This document shows positions 1 to 12,256 of a stretch of DNA of 64,000 nt, piece after piece. Numbering within the stretch: the first letter of the stretch is position 1; each line of letters opens with the position of its first letter. The position numbers and the translations under genes are program-made. Location: contig NW_006763138.1 in assembly GCF_000264905.1 (NCBI RefSeq), positions 1,015,245-1,079,244 of the forward strand. The letters run 5' to 3'. Origin of the DNA: Stereum hirsutum FP-91666 SS1 (taxonomy: Eukaryota > Basidiomycota > Agaricomycetes > Russulales > Stereaceae). Below the pieces are notes generated by a model. That model did not search any database, had not been told where the DNA came from, and saw only the letters and a list, made by a program, of their open reading frames with translations.

Positions 1-1531
1 TGGAGCTGGATGACGCAGCAGGAGCATTTGCATGCTTATATGCAGGACGTGGCTTAGGACGGGGATTGGGATCTGGAGTCGGTGAGAAGACGGATGGCGT
101 GCGGCTCACGACCGAAGACGAGGACTGAGGAGGCGTTTGTAGTTGCGATTGCGATGGTCTCTCGCGGGCGGAGAACCGGGCGGGGATGGATGGGACGGCG
201 AACTGTATGGAAGGGGCTGGAGAGGGAGATGGGGGGTGTTGTGGTGTGGGGGAGTAACGAGTTGTAGGGGGAGGGGAAGGAGTGGGTGAGTCGAAGATTT
301 CGATAACTTCGTCCCCTAGAGATTGTGCTGGGTGGGAAGATGGATGGTGTGGTCGAGGTGGTGGAGATGGTGGTGCGGAGGAAGGTGAGGGAGAACGGGA
401 GTATGAAGGAGATGGGTCGGGGTCGAGGTCAGGGTCGGGTTCAGCTTCAGGGGAAGATGATTTCGCTATACGATATACAGCATTGTGCTCGTCGAAGTCC
501 CATGTCCCCAGCTCATCCTCTGAAGAGTCCTCGTCGTCCTCGTCGCCTTCGTCATTATTGTCTTCGTGCAAAATCCGACGGACAGACCCATCTGAACGAG
601 ATGCGTCGCTCTCTTCCTCCTCTTCCTGGGCAAGGGCGTTGAACTTGCCCTTGCCCAAACGTGAATGCGAGATATACGGCCCGTCAGGTTTCCCTCCGTC
701 AATCTCAAGCGCGACATCAGAACGCTCTTCGTCCGGGATGACCTGCCTTGCCCTCACTACCTTTGACCCAACATCCGCCTCCGTCTCCCACTCCTCATCG
801 CTGAATTCTTCATCCAAACCCATCTCCTGCCTCTCCCTCTCCAACCTCAGAAACTCCTTCAAATCATCCTGATCCTCCGGCCCCAGTGCTCTCTTCTTCT
901 TTAACAACGCCTTCCTCTCTTTCTCCAAGAAATCCTTCGACCTCTGAATCTCCGCCTCGACCTCGTCGATCTCATCCGGCCCCTCCCCTTCCCCTTCGGT
1001 CACCGCACCGCCACCATCACTACTCGCATCATCCGCCTGGGCCGCCTTTGAGAGAAAGCCAAAGGAGTAGTCCGAGTTGATGGAGCGTAGAACACCGCGA
1101 TCCTTGATGACCTTACCGGTAGCAAAGTCGATGATATCGTCCTCGTCGAGAGGACGCGCGTAGCGCTCCGCGAGTTGATTCCATACGTTAAGAACGCGCA
1201 TGGTGGATTCGTGCCGGGCCTTCTGAAAGTCTATCTTGCTGATCTCGTCGGGCTCATTTCTCGATGCTGATGCAGAAGCTGAGTGAGAGTGGGACGTAGA
1301 TGCAGATGGTTCAGCATTAAAAGGAGATGAGGCATGATGAAGAGGACTGGATGGGGTGCGTGTCAGACGAGCTCGTTTGGATGGCGAAGGCTGCTCCCGG
1401 TCCGAATCTGCTGGTGGATAGTTTGTCGCGCGCGAAAGAGAGCGAGAAGGGGGTGTGGGAGATGCAGATGGGGTTATGAGCGAGAGCGTGGGTGGCCTCA
1501 GCTTTTCTGTTGGGTGGTTGTGAGCGTCCAT
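1..1531 (-). CDS. Scm3/HJURP-like CENP-A (CenH3) chaperone, partial
   Basis: One frame stays open from an ATG at 1531 to the left edge of the window, so about 510 codons are visible and the C-terminus is missing. The N-terminal ~90 residues are Ser/Pro-rich. Residues ~110–165 carry the recognisable block: a Trp-containing helix (RVLNVWNQLAERYARPL) followed by DEDDIIDFATGKVIKDRGVL. This matches the Scm3/HJURP-type signature (W…Y…D.ID..TG.I…G.L). The rest is acidic and low in complexity, with a coiled-coil-like stretch and long Ser/Asp/Glu and Pro runs. In fungi Scm3 deposits the centromeric histone H3 variant. Family assignment rests on the one short motif; a different nuclear acidic protein is possible. 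An ACGCGT box lies 45 bp upstream of the ATG. Confidence 0.6.
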   Translation of the reverse strand, partial: MDAHNHPTEKLRPPTLSLITPSASPTPPSRSLSRATNYPPADSDREQPSPSKRARLTRTPSSPLHHASSPFNAEPSASTSHSHSASASASRNEPDEISKIDFQKARHESTMRVLNVWNQLAERYARPLDEDDIIDFATGKVIKDRGVLRSINSDYSFGFLSKAAQADDASSDGGGAVTEGEGEGPDEIDEVEAEIQRSKDFLEKERKALLKKKRALGPEDQDDLKEFLRLERERQEMGLDEEFSDEEWETEADVGSKVVRARQVIPDEERSDVALEIDGGKPDGPYISHSRLGKGKFNALAQEEEEESDASRSDGSVRRILHEDNNDEGDEDDEDSSEDELGTWDFDEHNAVYRIAKSSSPEAEPDPDLDPDPSPSYSRSPSPSSAPPSPPPRPHHPSSHPAQSLGDEVIEIFDSPTPSPPPTTRYSPTPQHPPSPSPAPSIQFAVPSIPARFSARERPSQSQLQTPPQSSSSVVSRTPSVFSPTPDPNPRPKPRPAYKHANAPAASSSS

Positions 1532-2001
1532 AGAGCCCGACGTCGCGGGCGACAGAGTGGAGAGACGCGAGCGAGACGCGTCGAACGGCGAGTGCCACAC
1601 GTCACGTGCATTCATTGTCTTTTGCTTCCCCTTTCTGCTTCCGGCTCTCCAGATTTACGCTTTGCTCGACGCCATCGACGCCATCGACGTCGGTAACGAG
1701 GTGCAGATCAATGTCAACGTCTTGATCATCGGCTGCCCCAATCGAGTGATACATATTATTTGCAGCTGAACACTCACCAAACAAGGACGGTCTTTGTCCG
1801 TATCGGGCGGTTGTTGTCTTGTGCTTCTTATTGTCCTTTGCCGACGATCAACAGCCCAGTTCAAATTACCCTTATATTTGTTCTTGGCGATACAAAACCA
1901 GTGCGTGTTCTCTCTTTCCCTCTTCCTCGTACGTACTGTGCATACACACAGCTGGCTGGCCTACATACTTTCTTTTAACCTTTCAATCCTTCCTCGACGC
2001 T
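1532..2001. promoter_or_regulatory. Divergent intergenic region with MCB-like and E-box-like sites
   Basis: 470 bp between the Scm3-like gene and the GH71 gene, transcribed away from each other. It contains ACGCGT at 1576–1581, identical to the MluI cell-cycle box of yeasts, and CACGTG at 1603–1608. Both lie near the Scm3 start. S-phase control would suit a centromere histone chaperone, but that is inference from motif identity alone. Confidence 0.35.
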
Positions 2002-4298
2002 ATGCGTTCCTCTAAAACTTTCATTTACGCCACTCTCGCTTTATATTCTCTTCTTGTACAAGGCCTGCCTCTGACCCGTCCATCTACTCTTCATCGCAGA
2101 GCTTTGCACTCTGGTTTACGTCGCCGTCAACTCGTCACCCAAGACGATGCTCCCACTTCAGCCGCATCCTCTGCATCCTCTTCGACCTCCTCCCTCTCAG
2201 CCCCGGCGGCTTCTTCCGTTACGACCGTCATGACCTCATCCTCATCTACCGTCACCTCCGCTTCTACGCTCCCCTCCTCTTCCTCAACTACCATTTCCTC
2301 TACCGACATTTCTTCCTCTACCACCACCTCCTCCGCACCTACCTCCTCGTCTACTGCATCATCTAGCGGCTCAGACAAGTATGTCGTGGCGCACCATATG
2401 GTTGGCAATACCTACCCCTACACCGTAGATACCTGGGCTGCCGATATTGCACTCGCCTATGCCAATGGTATTGACGGCTTTGCTCTTAATATCGGTAGTG
2501 ACGACTGGCAACCTGCTCGTGTGGCGGATGCGTACGTTTCGCTCGCAATTCTGATGTCAGAAGTAAATTCCAACTGAGGTATTCTGATACGTGTGTGCAG
2601 GTACACTGCCGCTTCTCAATCTGGAACTCTATTCAAGCTCTTCCTCTCTTTCGACATGAGGTCAGTCTCCGTCTCATCCTACAGTAAACTCACATACAAG
2701 GCCTAACTTCCTGAATAAAGCGCACTCCCTTGCACGACCGCTGACCACGCCGCCACACTCCGCACATACATCACCACCTACGCCTCTCACCCAAACCAGC
2801 TCATCTACCGCAATCGCGTCTTCGCCTCCACCTTCTCCGGCGAATCATGCACCTTCGGCCAAGGCTCCGTCGTCGACGGCTGGTCTTCGCAGTTCACATC
2901 CCATCCTGATTTAACAGGTCAGAATGCTGTGTTTTTCGTGCCGAGTTTCTTTGTCGACCCTGCGACGTTTGGGACGTATGATAATGTGATGGACGGTGCA
3001 CTGAACGTATGTCTTCGACTTTCGAGCTTAATGACGCTCGGTACGTGTTTGTGTGCTGATGCTTTTTTTTTTTTTTTGCGATACAGTGGAACTCTGCCTG
3101 GCCTATCTCAGTCACCACCTCCACAGCCAGCTCCGTCCTCTCCTCAATCGGTGCCTCCCTCTCCGCACTCTCCTCCCTCGTCACCGGCGACGGCACCGCC
3201 CGCGTCTCATCCGCAATTCAGGACGCCCTCGCCTCTCTTCTCAACGAGACCTCTACCTCCGATAGCCAGTATATCAGTGGATTGAATAGTATGTCTGCGC
3301 CGAGCGATGGAGGGGATAGGATCTACGTCGCCACTGCGTCGCCTTGGTTCTACACGCATTATAGTCCGGAGACATTCAATAAGAACGTGAGTGCCTTCCC
3401 TCATGCCTCATGTTCCCGACCGACTGCCACCATGCTAATCATGACTCCCATTCGTACTTTGTCGCTTCGCTTCACAGTTCGTCTACTACACAGACTCGCA
3501 CCTCTACCCCACCCGCTGGGAATCCCTCGTCGCCTCGAGAGACCAGGTCGATATCGTCGAGATCGTGACTTGGAACGATTACGGCGAGAGTCATTATATT
3601 GGGCCTATCGAGGGCGATCAACCGAATAGTCAGGCTTGGGTCGACGGGTTCGATCATACTGGTACGTATTCCTTCCTACCCCCTACCCCCTAGATCGAAA
3701 TTTATAACCAGACTGACGACCAAATAAATAAATAAAATGATATTGGTGTATGTCGATTGTGGGGTGGAATTGAACAGGTTGGCTCGATATGACGAGGTAT
3801 TATGCGGAGGCGTTTAAGACGGGGACATACCCCACCATCACGGAAGACAAGATCTACATGTGGTCCCGCCCGCATCCTAAAGACGCCTCAGCATCGAACG
3901 ACTCCGTCGACAAGCCTGCAAATTTCGACATGGTAAGCTCCCCGCCCCATCCACTCGTCAATCTTTCTGCTCGTCCTCATCTGCAGAAATGAACCGATTT
4001 TTTCACCCCGTGCTTACAGTCCGCCGACACCCTCTGGGCCGTCATAATGGCCACCTCCGCCAGCACCGTCACCCTCTCCACCTCCAGCACCAACTCCCAG
4101 ACATTCTCTGTCCCCTCTGGTGTCTCTAAACTCTCTATCCCTATCAGTGCTGGGGATACGATGCACGGGACGATCGAGAGGGATGGTGTTAGTGTGGTGG
4201 ACTTGCAGCCGGAGGGGTTTATGTTCCAGGGGAGTCCGGAGACGTATAATTATAATGCGTTTGTGGCGTTTAAGGGTGCGGGGACGGGTGGGAGCTGA
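2002..4298 (+). CDS. Secreted endo-1,3-alpha-glucanase (mutanase), GH71
   Basis: Seven exons (2002–2531, 2601–2660, 2721–3006, 3087–3386, 3478–3661, 3778–3932, 4020–4298) join to 1794 nt, 597 aa, with consistent phases. Residues 1–21 form a signal peptide (MRSSKTFIYATLALYSLLVQG). Residues ~50–118 are a Ser/Thr-rich linker, unusual in sitting ahead of the catalytic domain. The GH71 domain begins at KYVVAHHMVGNTYPYT and includes GIDGFALNIG, FLSFDMS and the hallmark WNDYGESHYIGP. A beta-rich C-terminal module follows. GH71 enzymes hydrolyse cell-wall alpha-1,3-glucan and act outside the cell in wall remodelling or mycoparasitism. The ATG at 2002 is chosen because it begins the signal peptide. 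Confidence 0.93.
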
Positions 4299-4889
4299 GG
4301 AAAAGGAGAAGGAGAGCGGGGTTTTTTTTTGATGTTTTGATTTTGTGGTTTGTGGGTCGTTTTTTTGTTCTTTTGAATTGGTGCTACTTTTTGCTACTTG
4401 ACGAATGGGCTCGACGTCCCTTCGTCACTTAGGATCCTGCCCTGTTGCGCGTGGACGCGCACTTTATTCCTCCCTCCCTCACTTATAAGTAATTTATCTC
4501 ATCCTTATTCTTCATATTTCAACCCTGTTATGTCTTCACGTACATACCCTTTTCATTTCTTTCTCGTTTCAGTTCGTGTAGGCCTGGCTGCTGAGTTGCC
4601 GGGTCCAGATTGCCACAGTGCACTCCATATAATTCTGCATGAGTAGTAGTACCCCAAACCCACTGTTAAACCATGATTGTTGTACCGAGTATGGACTGGT
4701 CGCGTGTACGCTATGTACGACGTATCAATGCTGTATCGTTAGTGAATGCAGTCGAGTGATTGTTGGGAATGACGCGATGTTTGTTTGATTGTGTCCTTGC
4801 AAGCCGACGTGCTTCCAAGCATAACGGTAGACAACAGCCTAAGTATACATGCAGTACAACTTCACTTGTCAAGACTGGACATCATCACC
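4299..4889. other. Intergenic, convergent 3' ends (GH71 / NUDCD1)
   Basis: T-rich stretches directly after the GH71 stop (4320–4400) are consistent with a 3' UTR. No ORF with plausible coding character was seen. Confidence 0.5.
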
Positions 4890-6911
4890 TCATACAACAT
4901 CCCTCAAACAAACTATCTCGCTCTCACACAAACACAAAATCACCGCCTTCCCATCCCCCGCACGCAGCGCACCCACACCCATCAACGCCCCCGTCGTACC
5001 CCCTCCCACCTTCAATATCGACTGCTTCGCCCAAAGACCATCCTTCCCTCTTCCTCCCTTTCCATCCACACCACGATAGATATACGCATTTCCTCCGAAT
5101 CCGGCAGCGCTCCCGCTCTCGAATGCCAGTACGGTTTCGGAAGAAACATGGAACGTGAATCTGGTGTCCCGTTTTGAGGCGAGTACGAATGCTAGTGCTG
5201 AATATGTCGATGCGTGTTTCCACCGTGGACCGGCGTCACCGTCTCCCAAGGAGAACAACAACCCGTCCAACGTGTGCTTGAGCACCAACGAAACCTCGTT
5301 CCCCTCTCCCATACCAGCATCAGACCCGCCCTCGATCCCCGGCAACGGCGTCGACAACACATTCAACATCTCCGGTCCCTCCCCCACCCACTCCGGCGTC
5401 CTCCCATCCTCCACCCCCGCCCAAGTCAAACAAACCTGACTCCCCACCACCGCATCCGCCTCCTCATCCATCTCTCCCTCCGCCAAACTCGGAACCCCGC
5501 TCCCCAACCCTAGTCCACTCGCATCCTTACCCTCGCGCAGCGCGGTCGTATATTTCTCGAGGGATTCCCTGATGGCGTATAATTCAGACGGGTCGAGCGT
5601 TTCGGGGACTTCGATGTCTGCGACGGAGGAGTCCAGGATTTGTGGCCATCGTGTCCCGGCATGTTGTTTTTCTAGGTGAAGCGTGAGAAGACCACAGGTA
5701 TGATCGCCTTGCGCGTCCCAAGTCCAGAAACTCGACGAAGGAGCAATCGAGCCCCATAGTCTTGCAGCGGTGTATTTCGGTAGCGGAATCTCTCCGGCGA
5801 CGAGTCCACCTCGAACGTGAACTGTGAGAGTCTGGGGTGTGAAGAGGACGTTGATGGAGGATTTTGGGGTAGTGGCCGGGAGGGGAAACGCGATGGTCAG
5901 TTCTTCTGAATCTTGCGTCCACGCGTAAGGAGGTGGTTTGGCTAGCTGAGAATCGGGACCTGAGCTATCCAGGTTCTCATCTGCGCGGGGTACGGGCGCG
6001 AGTTCGTCTTGCGAAGGCTCGTGCGCGGGTGTTGGAGGAGGGCCGGAGAGGTCTCGATAAGGGGAGCTACCAGCGAGGAGGAAGGCTTTGCTGGGTGCGT
6101 GATATGTGCAATATAGAGGGACGTCTTCGCCTCGCCTATGCCAGGCTATGGTCATTGGGAGGACCTCGGAGTTGCTCTCAGAGGTGGGAAGTTGGAGGGA
6201 GACGCCGAAGATGTCGAAAAAGGTCCGGGTCGTTCTATGGCTGCCGCCTGCCGAGTACGGTGTACCGTCATCATTCGTCGCGGCGGGTTCACGATGTCTT
6301 GCGGATAAAACGACAAGGGCGGAGTTTGGTGATGTTTGTGTGGCGACATGGATTCGGAATGGCGCGGACGAGAATGAAGGAGGGAGTTCGTAGATGGCCG
6401 ACACCTCTGTTTGCTGCGATGGAGAGCTGCTCAGAACGTACAGTGTGCCTTGTCCATCCGAGACAAGCAAGATTGTGGGCGTCAAGAATGTTGCGGAAGG
6501 GTATTCGCGTTGATAAGTCTCAGACGCGGACGTCTGCATGGGAGTGGGAAGCTCGTGGATGACCCGGAACGAAGGTGAACCATCCTAAAGCCTGGTCATT
6601 AGTTGAGGTTGATGACGAGATATATGTGGGTATATGATCCAGCTTCATACCTCCTGCAATGATACTGATACAACTTTAAAATCGCTGTCAATGTATACAG
6701 CCTCCCGAGAGTCGGGACTGACGGTAAGATGATTGTGGCGAATGCGACTTTGAACCTCCTGGAAAGACAAGGGTGCACGGCCCGATACTGAGGACTGCGT
6801 TGGCTTATAGTTCAGGGCATGATGTGAGACGACGTCCTCTGGAAGAGGATGTAATTTGTAGCCCTCGAACTTCGGATTGAGAAGGTGGCGGTCGGGTCGA
6901 AGAGACAACAT
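4890..6911 (-). CDS. NudC domain-containing protein 1 (NUDCD1) homologue
   Basis: Two exons (6911–6651 and 6584–4890) separated by a 66-bp intron encode 651 aa. The N-terminus reads LLNPKFEGYKLHPLP, matching the NUDCD1 start (LLDPRFEGYKL in animals). The centre has YAWTQDSEELTIAFPLPA followed by a CS/p23-like fold ending in a Trp-rich strand (SSFWTWDAQGDHTCGLLTL). The C-terminal half keeps WKHASTYSALAFVLASKRDT, the counterpart of the animal [20 protein letters not shown] block. NudC-family CS domains act as HSP90 co-chaperones for WD40 proteins and dynein regulators. The in-frame codon at 6941 is GTG, so the ATG at 6911 is used. The 3' end is convergent with the GH71 gene. Confidence 0.88.
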
Positions 6912-7203
6912 TTCGTGTGGCTCGAGAACATTCGGAATCACGGATGGTTAACGTGGTTGGTTATCTTATCTTATCTACCTAGCTTATTTCGGACAATGCT
7001 TTCTTCGTCCTCGACGTCTTTTTCAACAGGATCCTTTAGAAACAGTAGCAATATCTTATTCCATACAGGGCGAAGAAAATTTACACGTAAAACGGTACTA
7101 CCAACACCCAATCACGCAGAGGATCAGCACGAAAGAGTCACAGTAAGTATACCAAGAGACGGAGATGAGTAGTATCGATAAAATACAGGCTTTACGGTAT
7201 CCA

Positions 7204-9741
7204 CTACGCACTTTCACCTTGGGCAGTGGCCTTGAACCTAAACTTATGTGATGTAGAGTATTTCCTCGGATTCGGCTGAGAGAATACTGCTTCAATCTCC
7301 TCCAATGTCAACCCTTTCGTCTCAACGACCGTGAAATAAATGACAATGAACTCAAACGCGTCCCAGACGAGGAAGATGACATAAACTTGAGCATGGAACC
7401 CCATCAGCATCTTAGTCGATGCAGTGAGAGAACGTGCCCTTACCTTTCCATGATATTTTTTCCAGTGCAACTGGGAGGCTATCAAAGCGAGTCGTGAGCG
7501 GGAGTTTAAAAACCCTCAAATTGTATGGTGCACTTACCCGAAGGTATTGATGCAGGAAGATGCCTGCGTTACGACGTTGAGGAAGGCCAGTCCTTTGGCA
7601 CGAGTCTCGTAACTCAGAACCTCAGCACCATAGAGGGCTTGCCTGATCCTAACGGGTCAGAATGGTGGCTCCGTTCGCATTAGATGGTCGACTCACATAG
7701 GCGTCCATCCGAACGAGAATATAACCATGAAGAGATAGATGAAAGAAATTCCTGCATTGGCGCGAGCTGAATTTCCTGGCTGGCTCAGCAGACCTGTCAC
7801 GATCGCAAGCATTATGACGAGCGATCCGGTAGACCATAAGAGGAGCTTTCGCCGCCCAACACGGTCAACGCATACCGACCCCTATGGATAATATCTTAGT
7901 CTGGACCGCAAAGCTTTAGGAACAAGGATCAGAGCTCACCGTAAGAGCGCCAATGAACGAGGTGACAGAATTGACAAAGTTGAGAGTAAGCTGCTTGCTT
8001 TGAGATGTGATTCCTGCATTCAACAGCAAGACCGGCAAGAAATAGGTGATGAGGCCATTTCCAGACAATTGTCCAAATGAGCCGATAAGGACGACCATCC
8101 AAGTCCTGTACCGGTCGCTACGTGTGCGGAACAGAGCTCTAAAGTCCCACCACCGTTCTGAAGATCGCAAAGATCAGGGTTTGATGAAATGAGATAGCAG
8201 GAAATCTGGAGACCACATACTGTCGCTGCCATCGAGAACAATCTTCTCCTCGATCTCGTTTATCTGAAGGTCGATGAGGGGTGAATGAACGTCGCCGGTG
8301 CTGGAGTGCAGTCTCGCTAGGATCGCACGAGCCCGGTCAGTCTTTCCCTGAGTGTAGAGCCACCTTGGCCTGTTGAATGGTAATATGAGCATATGATGAC
8401 TGGAAAAACTACAACTGGACTCACGATTCCGGGCAAAGGAATACAAATATGACGTTGAGAGCTGCAGGTACAACCTAAGAGTCAAGGGGGAAAAATTAGT
8501 AACATTCGTGAGTACTATGATCAAAACGCCTTTACTTGTATAAAGAGAGGCAAACGCCAGGACCATTCATTACTGTATTTTTCCGTGGCTACCATCATGC
8601 CACTGGCCGTCATCTGGCCAACATAGTAGCTGTGACGCGTGCATCAGACATTGGACAAGAATCGGCACAAAGAAGTAAGTGCATACAAAGAGTTTAGAAA
8701 ACCGAGAAACATGCCTCGCGTCTGAGGTGGCGTAATCTCAGCGAGGTACGATTTTGCTGACGCTCCAGCCGTGGCCGACCCAAGACCTCCGTGGGCGGTC
8801 AGACTATACGCGAGATGTGTACACGATGCAGTACTCACCTGTGAGGAATCGACCGCCAATGAAAGTACTCTTCCGCGTCGCGGTTGCAGTAACGATAGCG
8901 CCAATGCTACATAAAGTCAATACCAAGGTCAATCAAACGACGAGTAATATAGCAATTGAACGGATACGAACATCAGGAGGAAATTGCCAGTAAACATAGA
9001 GACTCTACGCCCAAATCGATCCGGCAGGTATGCTATTTGACGTGACGATATGTCAATTGTTTTGGTTGGCCTCGAAAGGCGCCATACGTACACGCGGGGA
9101 TAGCACCACTGCAACATCATGAGCTCAAAATTTTCGGAGTATGGACAAGAGTACGTACACCAGAGATCCGCTACGAGGGGTCCATAAATATCAGTAGAAA
9201 ATGCGACAATAGTGCTAGGAAAACATACATCGTGAATATACCGAAAACAATTCTGGTGAAATGCAGTCAGCTAGCGATAACGTGGTCAAGCTCGAGAGGA
9301 CGAACCCGGTCTTTGCACCTGCACTCGACATGCCAAAGTATGTTTGATATTGTGACATCGCGTTGACACCAGACATGACCTGATTCCACCACGAAATAAC
9401 GACATTTAATCATCCACACCATGGTCCAATGGGATGAAAGGACGAACCGTGCCATCGAAACCACTGTCCCCGGAGCAACAACAAGCGCAGAGAACGATCA
9501 GATACATCTAGACAGGCAGCGAAAGGCAAAGTGAGAAAGGAACTAGTGAACGAGATCGGCGTTGGTGATTCACCTGGTACGCCCTCCAACTGCCCGCTTT
9601 GACACCAGGATCGACTGCGAGAGCTTGTGTAAGGGCGGCCTGCCTCTCTTCCGGGGTAGCATGCAGCTTCTTCTCGAGATGTTGTATATCTAGAGACGGT
9701 GAGGTGACTTTCTCAATCGGCGAGCAGTCCTGGTCAGTCAT
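7204..9741 (-). CDS. MFS sugar transporter (hexose/lactose permease-like)
   Basis: A major facilitator of the fungal sugar porter family, with about 12 helices. Conserved blocks in order: a hydrophilic N-terminus, CSGDSGFDGTVMSGVNAM, YLPDRFGRR, SAKSYLAEITPPQTRG, PESPRWLYTQGKTDRARAIL, DRVGRRKLL, PMQALYGAEVLSYETRAKG and the terminal VETKGLTLEEIEAVF. The gene is broken into more than ten exons. Three consecutive ones are tiny: 9229–9252 (24 nt), 9159–9170 (12 nt) and 9092–9108 (17 nt). Joined, they spell IVFGIFTIGSLVGAIPASYL without a frame break. The ATG at 9741 starts the ORF. The substrate cannot be fixed; proton-coupled hexose or disaccharide uptake at the plasma membrane is typical. No broken exon was found. 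Confidence 0.9.
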
Positions 9742-10417
9742 GGCGTCGAGCGTACGGATGGGACAGCTCTGGAGAGGGGGGGGATTGCTACCAACAGATT
9801 ACATTTTATACCCCTGAAACTGACCTCTAACCCATGTTGGGCGTTGGATAGTAAATCGTAGCTCATTAACGTTTGCTGTCAGGTGCAGGAGAGTTGGAGG
9901 TGCAGCAGGGCTTGGTACGGATCAACTGACCCAAATTCGGTTTCCGTACGGGCCACGCGCACAACTTTCGCCTGCGTTGACATATCGAAGCCAAGCCATA
10001 ACGACTGGATAATGCACGATATTTTGCCGAGGATTCTGAGGAGAGGGGTGGAAAGGGGATCCGCTCACGTATCGGGAATGGGTCTTTGCGGGTAGAGGGA
10101 CCGTGGAAGAGTGTTCGTAAAGTAAGGTCCAGACGTTCAAAGGAACGCACACAGTCTCTGACTCCGTTCTGCGCAAGTATAACATTTGGCGGTACAGCAC
10201 GACAGGCCACAGGTTCCGAAGATAGAACACACAGGAATGGATGGACAGACATATAGACCAGTCAAAGGGAGGAAATGGCGGAGCCTGTAGTGCAGAAAAG
10301 CGTTAACTCGATCCGTGTAGATGACCTGTCCAATAGAGGGACGACTATGGACAATGATGAAGTCCTACGGTCGAGATGAGTAGGTAAGGGGAAAGGAAGA
10401 TATTATTGTTAAATACC
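9742..10417. other. Intergenic region upstream of the sugar transporter
   Basis: 676 bp between the BUD22 stop and the transporter start, both on the minus strand. It must contain the transporter promoter. The overlapping minus-strand ORFs at 9866–10252 show no motif and no splice-supported extension. Confidence 0.4.
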
Positions 10418-11968
10418 TCAATCGAATGTGATGCGTTTATTCTGTGGAGGAACGATTGCTCCAGATTCTTTTTCCTTCAATTTCTTCTTTGCTTCCCAGG
10501 AGGGATGAAGAGGACGCTCTTCTCGAGCCGGGGGTGGTGGGGGGCGATCCGACCGAGACCTCGAGGGTGGTGCGTTGAAAGTTCTATTAGGAGGTGCGGG
10601 CTGATGACTGCGGGCGGAATCGTTTCGTTTGTAGGAGTTTTCGGTATGATTTGGTCGGAAGTTCGTGGACGATCCTGCCGATCGACCGTGGTTTGGTCCA
10701 TTAGACTTGTTGGCGGTCTCTTGCGCCTCGCTGTTCAGATGCTTGGCGCCTCGACCATACTTCTTCTCCCAGATACTGTAAATGATGTAAGTAAAGATCT
10801 GCGAACGATAGGCTGTATGACACTCACGCTCTTCGCGCTCGCTGCCCTCTCCTATTCTTGCGTTCGGTAGGTTTTTCCTCGCCGTCGCTAAATTCGGAAT
10901 CCGAGTCCCCACGGGTGAAACCCACCGAGAGAGATGGAAGAAAAGCGGATTCCGTGGGTTTTGGGCGTTCCTTGACACTAGTCGCGTAGGTGGCTTTGGG
11001 CTTCTCTTGCTGTGATTTTGGGGCGCGCTCTTCACCGTCAGAGGACTTGTGATCTTCGTCCTCGTCATCTTCATCGGAGTCTCCATCAATAGTGCCCGAT
11101 TCCCAGCCGTCGCCCTCCAGAACAGCACTACTCTCGTCAACAGGTTCGTCCTCGATCCTCAGATCCGCTATATCTTCTGCTTCACTCTCACTCTGGTGGT
11201 CTCCCTCAGGGAGATCCTGCTTCTGGAGTTTCGTAGGTCGCGGAGACTCTGCCTCTGTATCGAGTTTGGCCTGCGGATTGATGACTAGCCTGAGTGATGC
11301 AACAAATAAGTTGACCTCAGAGGCAAGAGCCTTCGAGCTGAGTAATCGAGAGTCGACTTTAGGATCGGTATTGGTAGACGTAGATGTGCCTGGTGGTAGT
11401 TCGGTAGCAATGGCGGAGGTGACTGAGGAATTTGAGGAAAGGATCTTGTCCTTTTTGAGTTTACTTCTGAGTGCCAGAGTGCCTATCCGGTCGTGATTTG
11501 TGTTCTGGGTCTTGGTTTGATAAAATCATGAGAAGGGAACCGATAATGTACGCACCTTCAACGTTTCCAGCTGAGCCTCCATATCTTTGATCTCTTGCCC
11601 GTTCTTTTCCGGGTCCTTCCTAGGGCAACGGAGTCAACATCTACTTCGACTGACGATGTCTAGGTGGTGAGACCAACCGAAGGAGCTTTAGTTTCTTGAC
11701 CATTTTTTGGTTTTCGAACGACTTGGCCTTCTTGGCTGCTTTCCTGACCTCCTTCAAACCATGGTGCTAAATACATGTATAAGTCAGTGCTATTCAATGG
11801 CGATAAAAAATGAATGACGCACCAATTTTCGAGCGACCTTTAAAGTAAGATCCTCCTGGGGCGAAAGGTGAGCGAATGGTACCAAGAACAAATTGATGCA
11901 CAGAGTACCTCTGTTGAAGCGGTGGGACGCTTCCTCTTGAGCCCTCTATTGTCGTGATGTGGCGGCAT
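10418..11968 (-). CDS. BUD22: BUD22/SRFBP1 family ribosome-biogenesis protein
   Basis: Exons read from the ATG at 11968 give a Lys-rich N-terminus (MPPHHDNRGLKRKRPTAS), a small exon of about 33 nt (EDLTLKVARKL), then HGLKEVRKAAKKAKSFENQK and a coiled coil. A long acidic middle (SDEDDEDEDHKSSDGEE) leads to the diagnostic C-terminus: WEKKYGRGAKHLN, a Pro/Arg linker, and LHPSWEAKKKLKEKE ending in KRITFD. This start-to-end pattern is that of BUD22, a nucleolar protein needed for 18S rRNA processing and the 40S subunit. The gene is divergent from TBCD across 288 bp. The last intron (around 10775–10835) joins a basic RQRARR stretch to the IWEKKYG exon. Confidence 0.88.
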
Positions 11969-12256
11969 GAAAAGTCAAAGGAAGGAGGAGTAGATGTTGT
12001 AGGACGAAACTCTGGCACGAACGTAGAAATTCTGTGGAAAGGTCAAGAATATTGAATTTGACATCGTGAAATCGTCCGGCAGGAACGGACCAGCGGCGAC
12101 GCGTCGCGTCGCGCTCGACCGGACAGTTCCGTGGAACCTTCACTCCAATCTACGGTCCGACTCTCGTTCAGTGGTCTTTGGAACGGGAGCTTTGCACAAC
12201 ATCTTCACCTGCGAGTCTCTTCGATCGCATTTGGCCAACATACGGCTGGATAGGGC
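11969..12256. promoter_or_regulatory. Divergent promoter BUD22 / TBCD with ACGCGT box
   Basis: 288 bp separate two divergent start codons. A CG-dense core contains ACGCGT at 12099–12104 followed by tandem GCGTC units. It could serve both genes; the role is inferred from position only. Confidence 0.35.

Noticed and set aside
1317..1598. 93-codon minus-strand ORF
   Set aside because: A shadow of the Scm3-like gene, whose continuous frame covers the same bases and extends to the window edge.
9866..10252. Overlapping minus-strand ORFs of 128 and 102 codons
   Set aside because: No domain, both frames equally open, and located where the transporter promoter must be.
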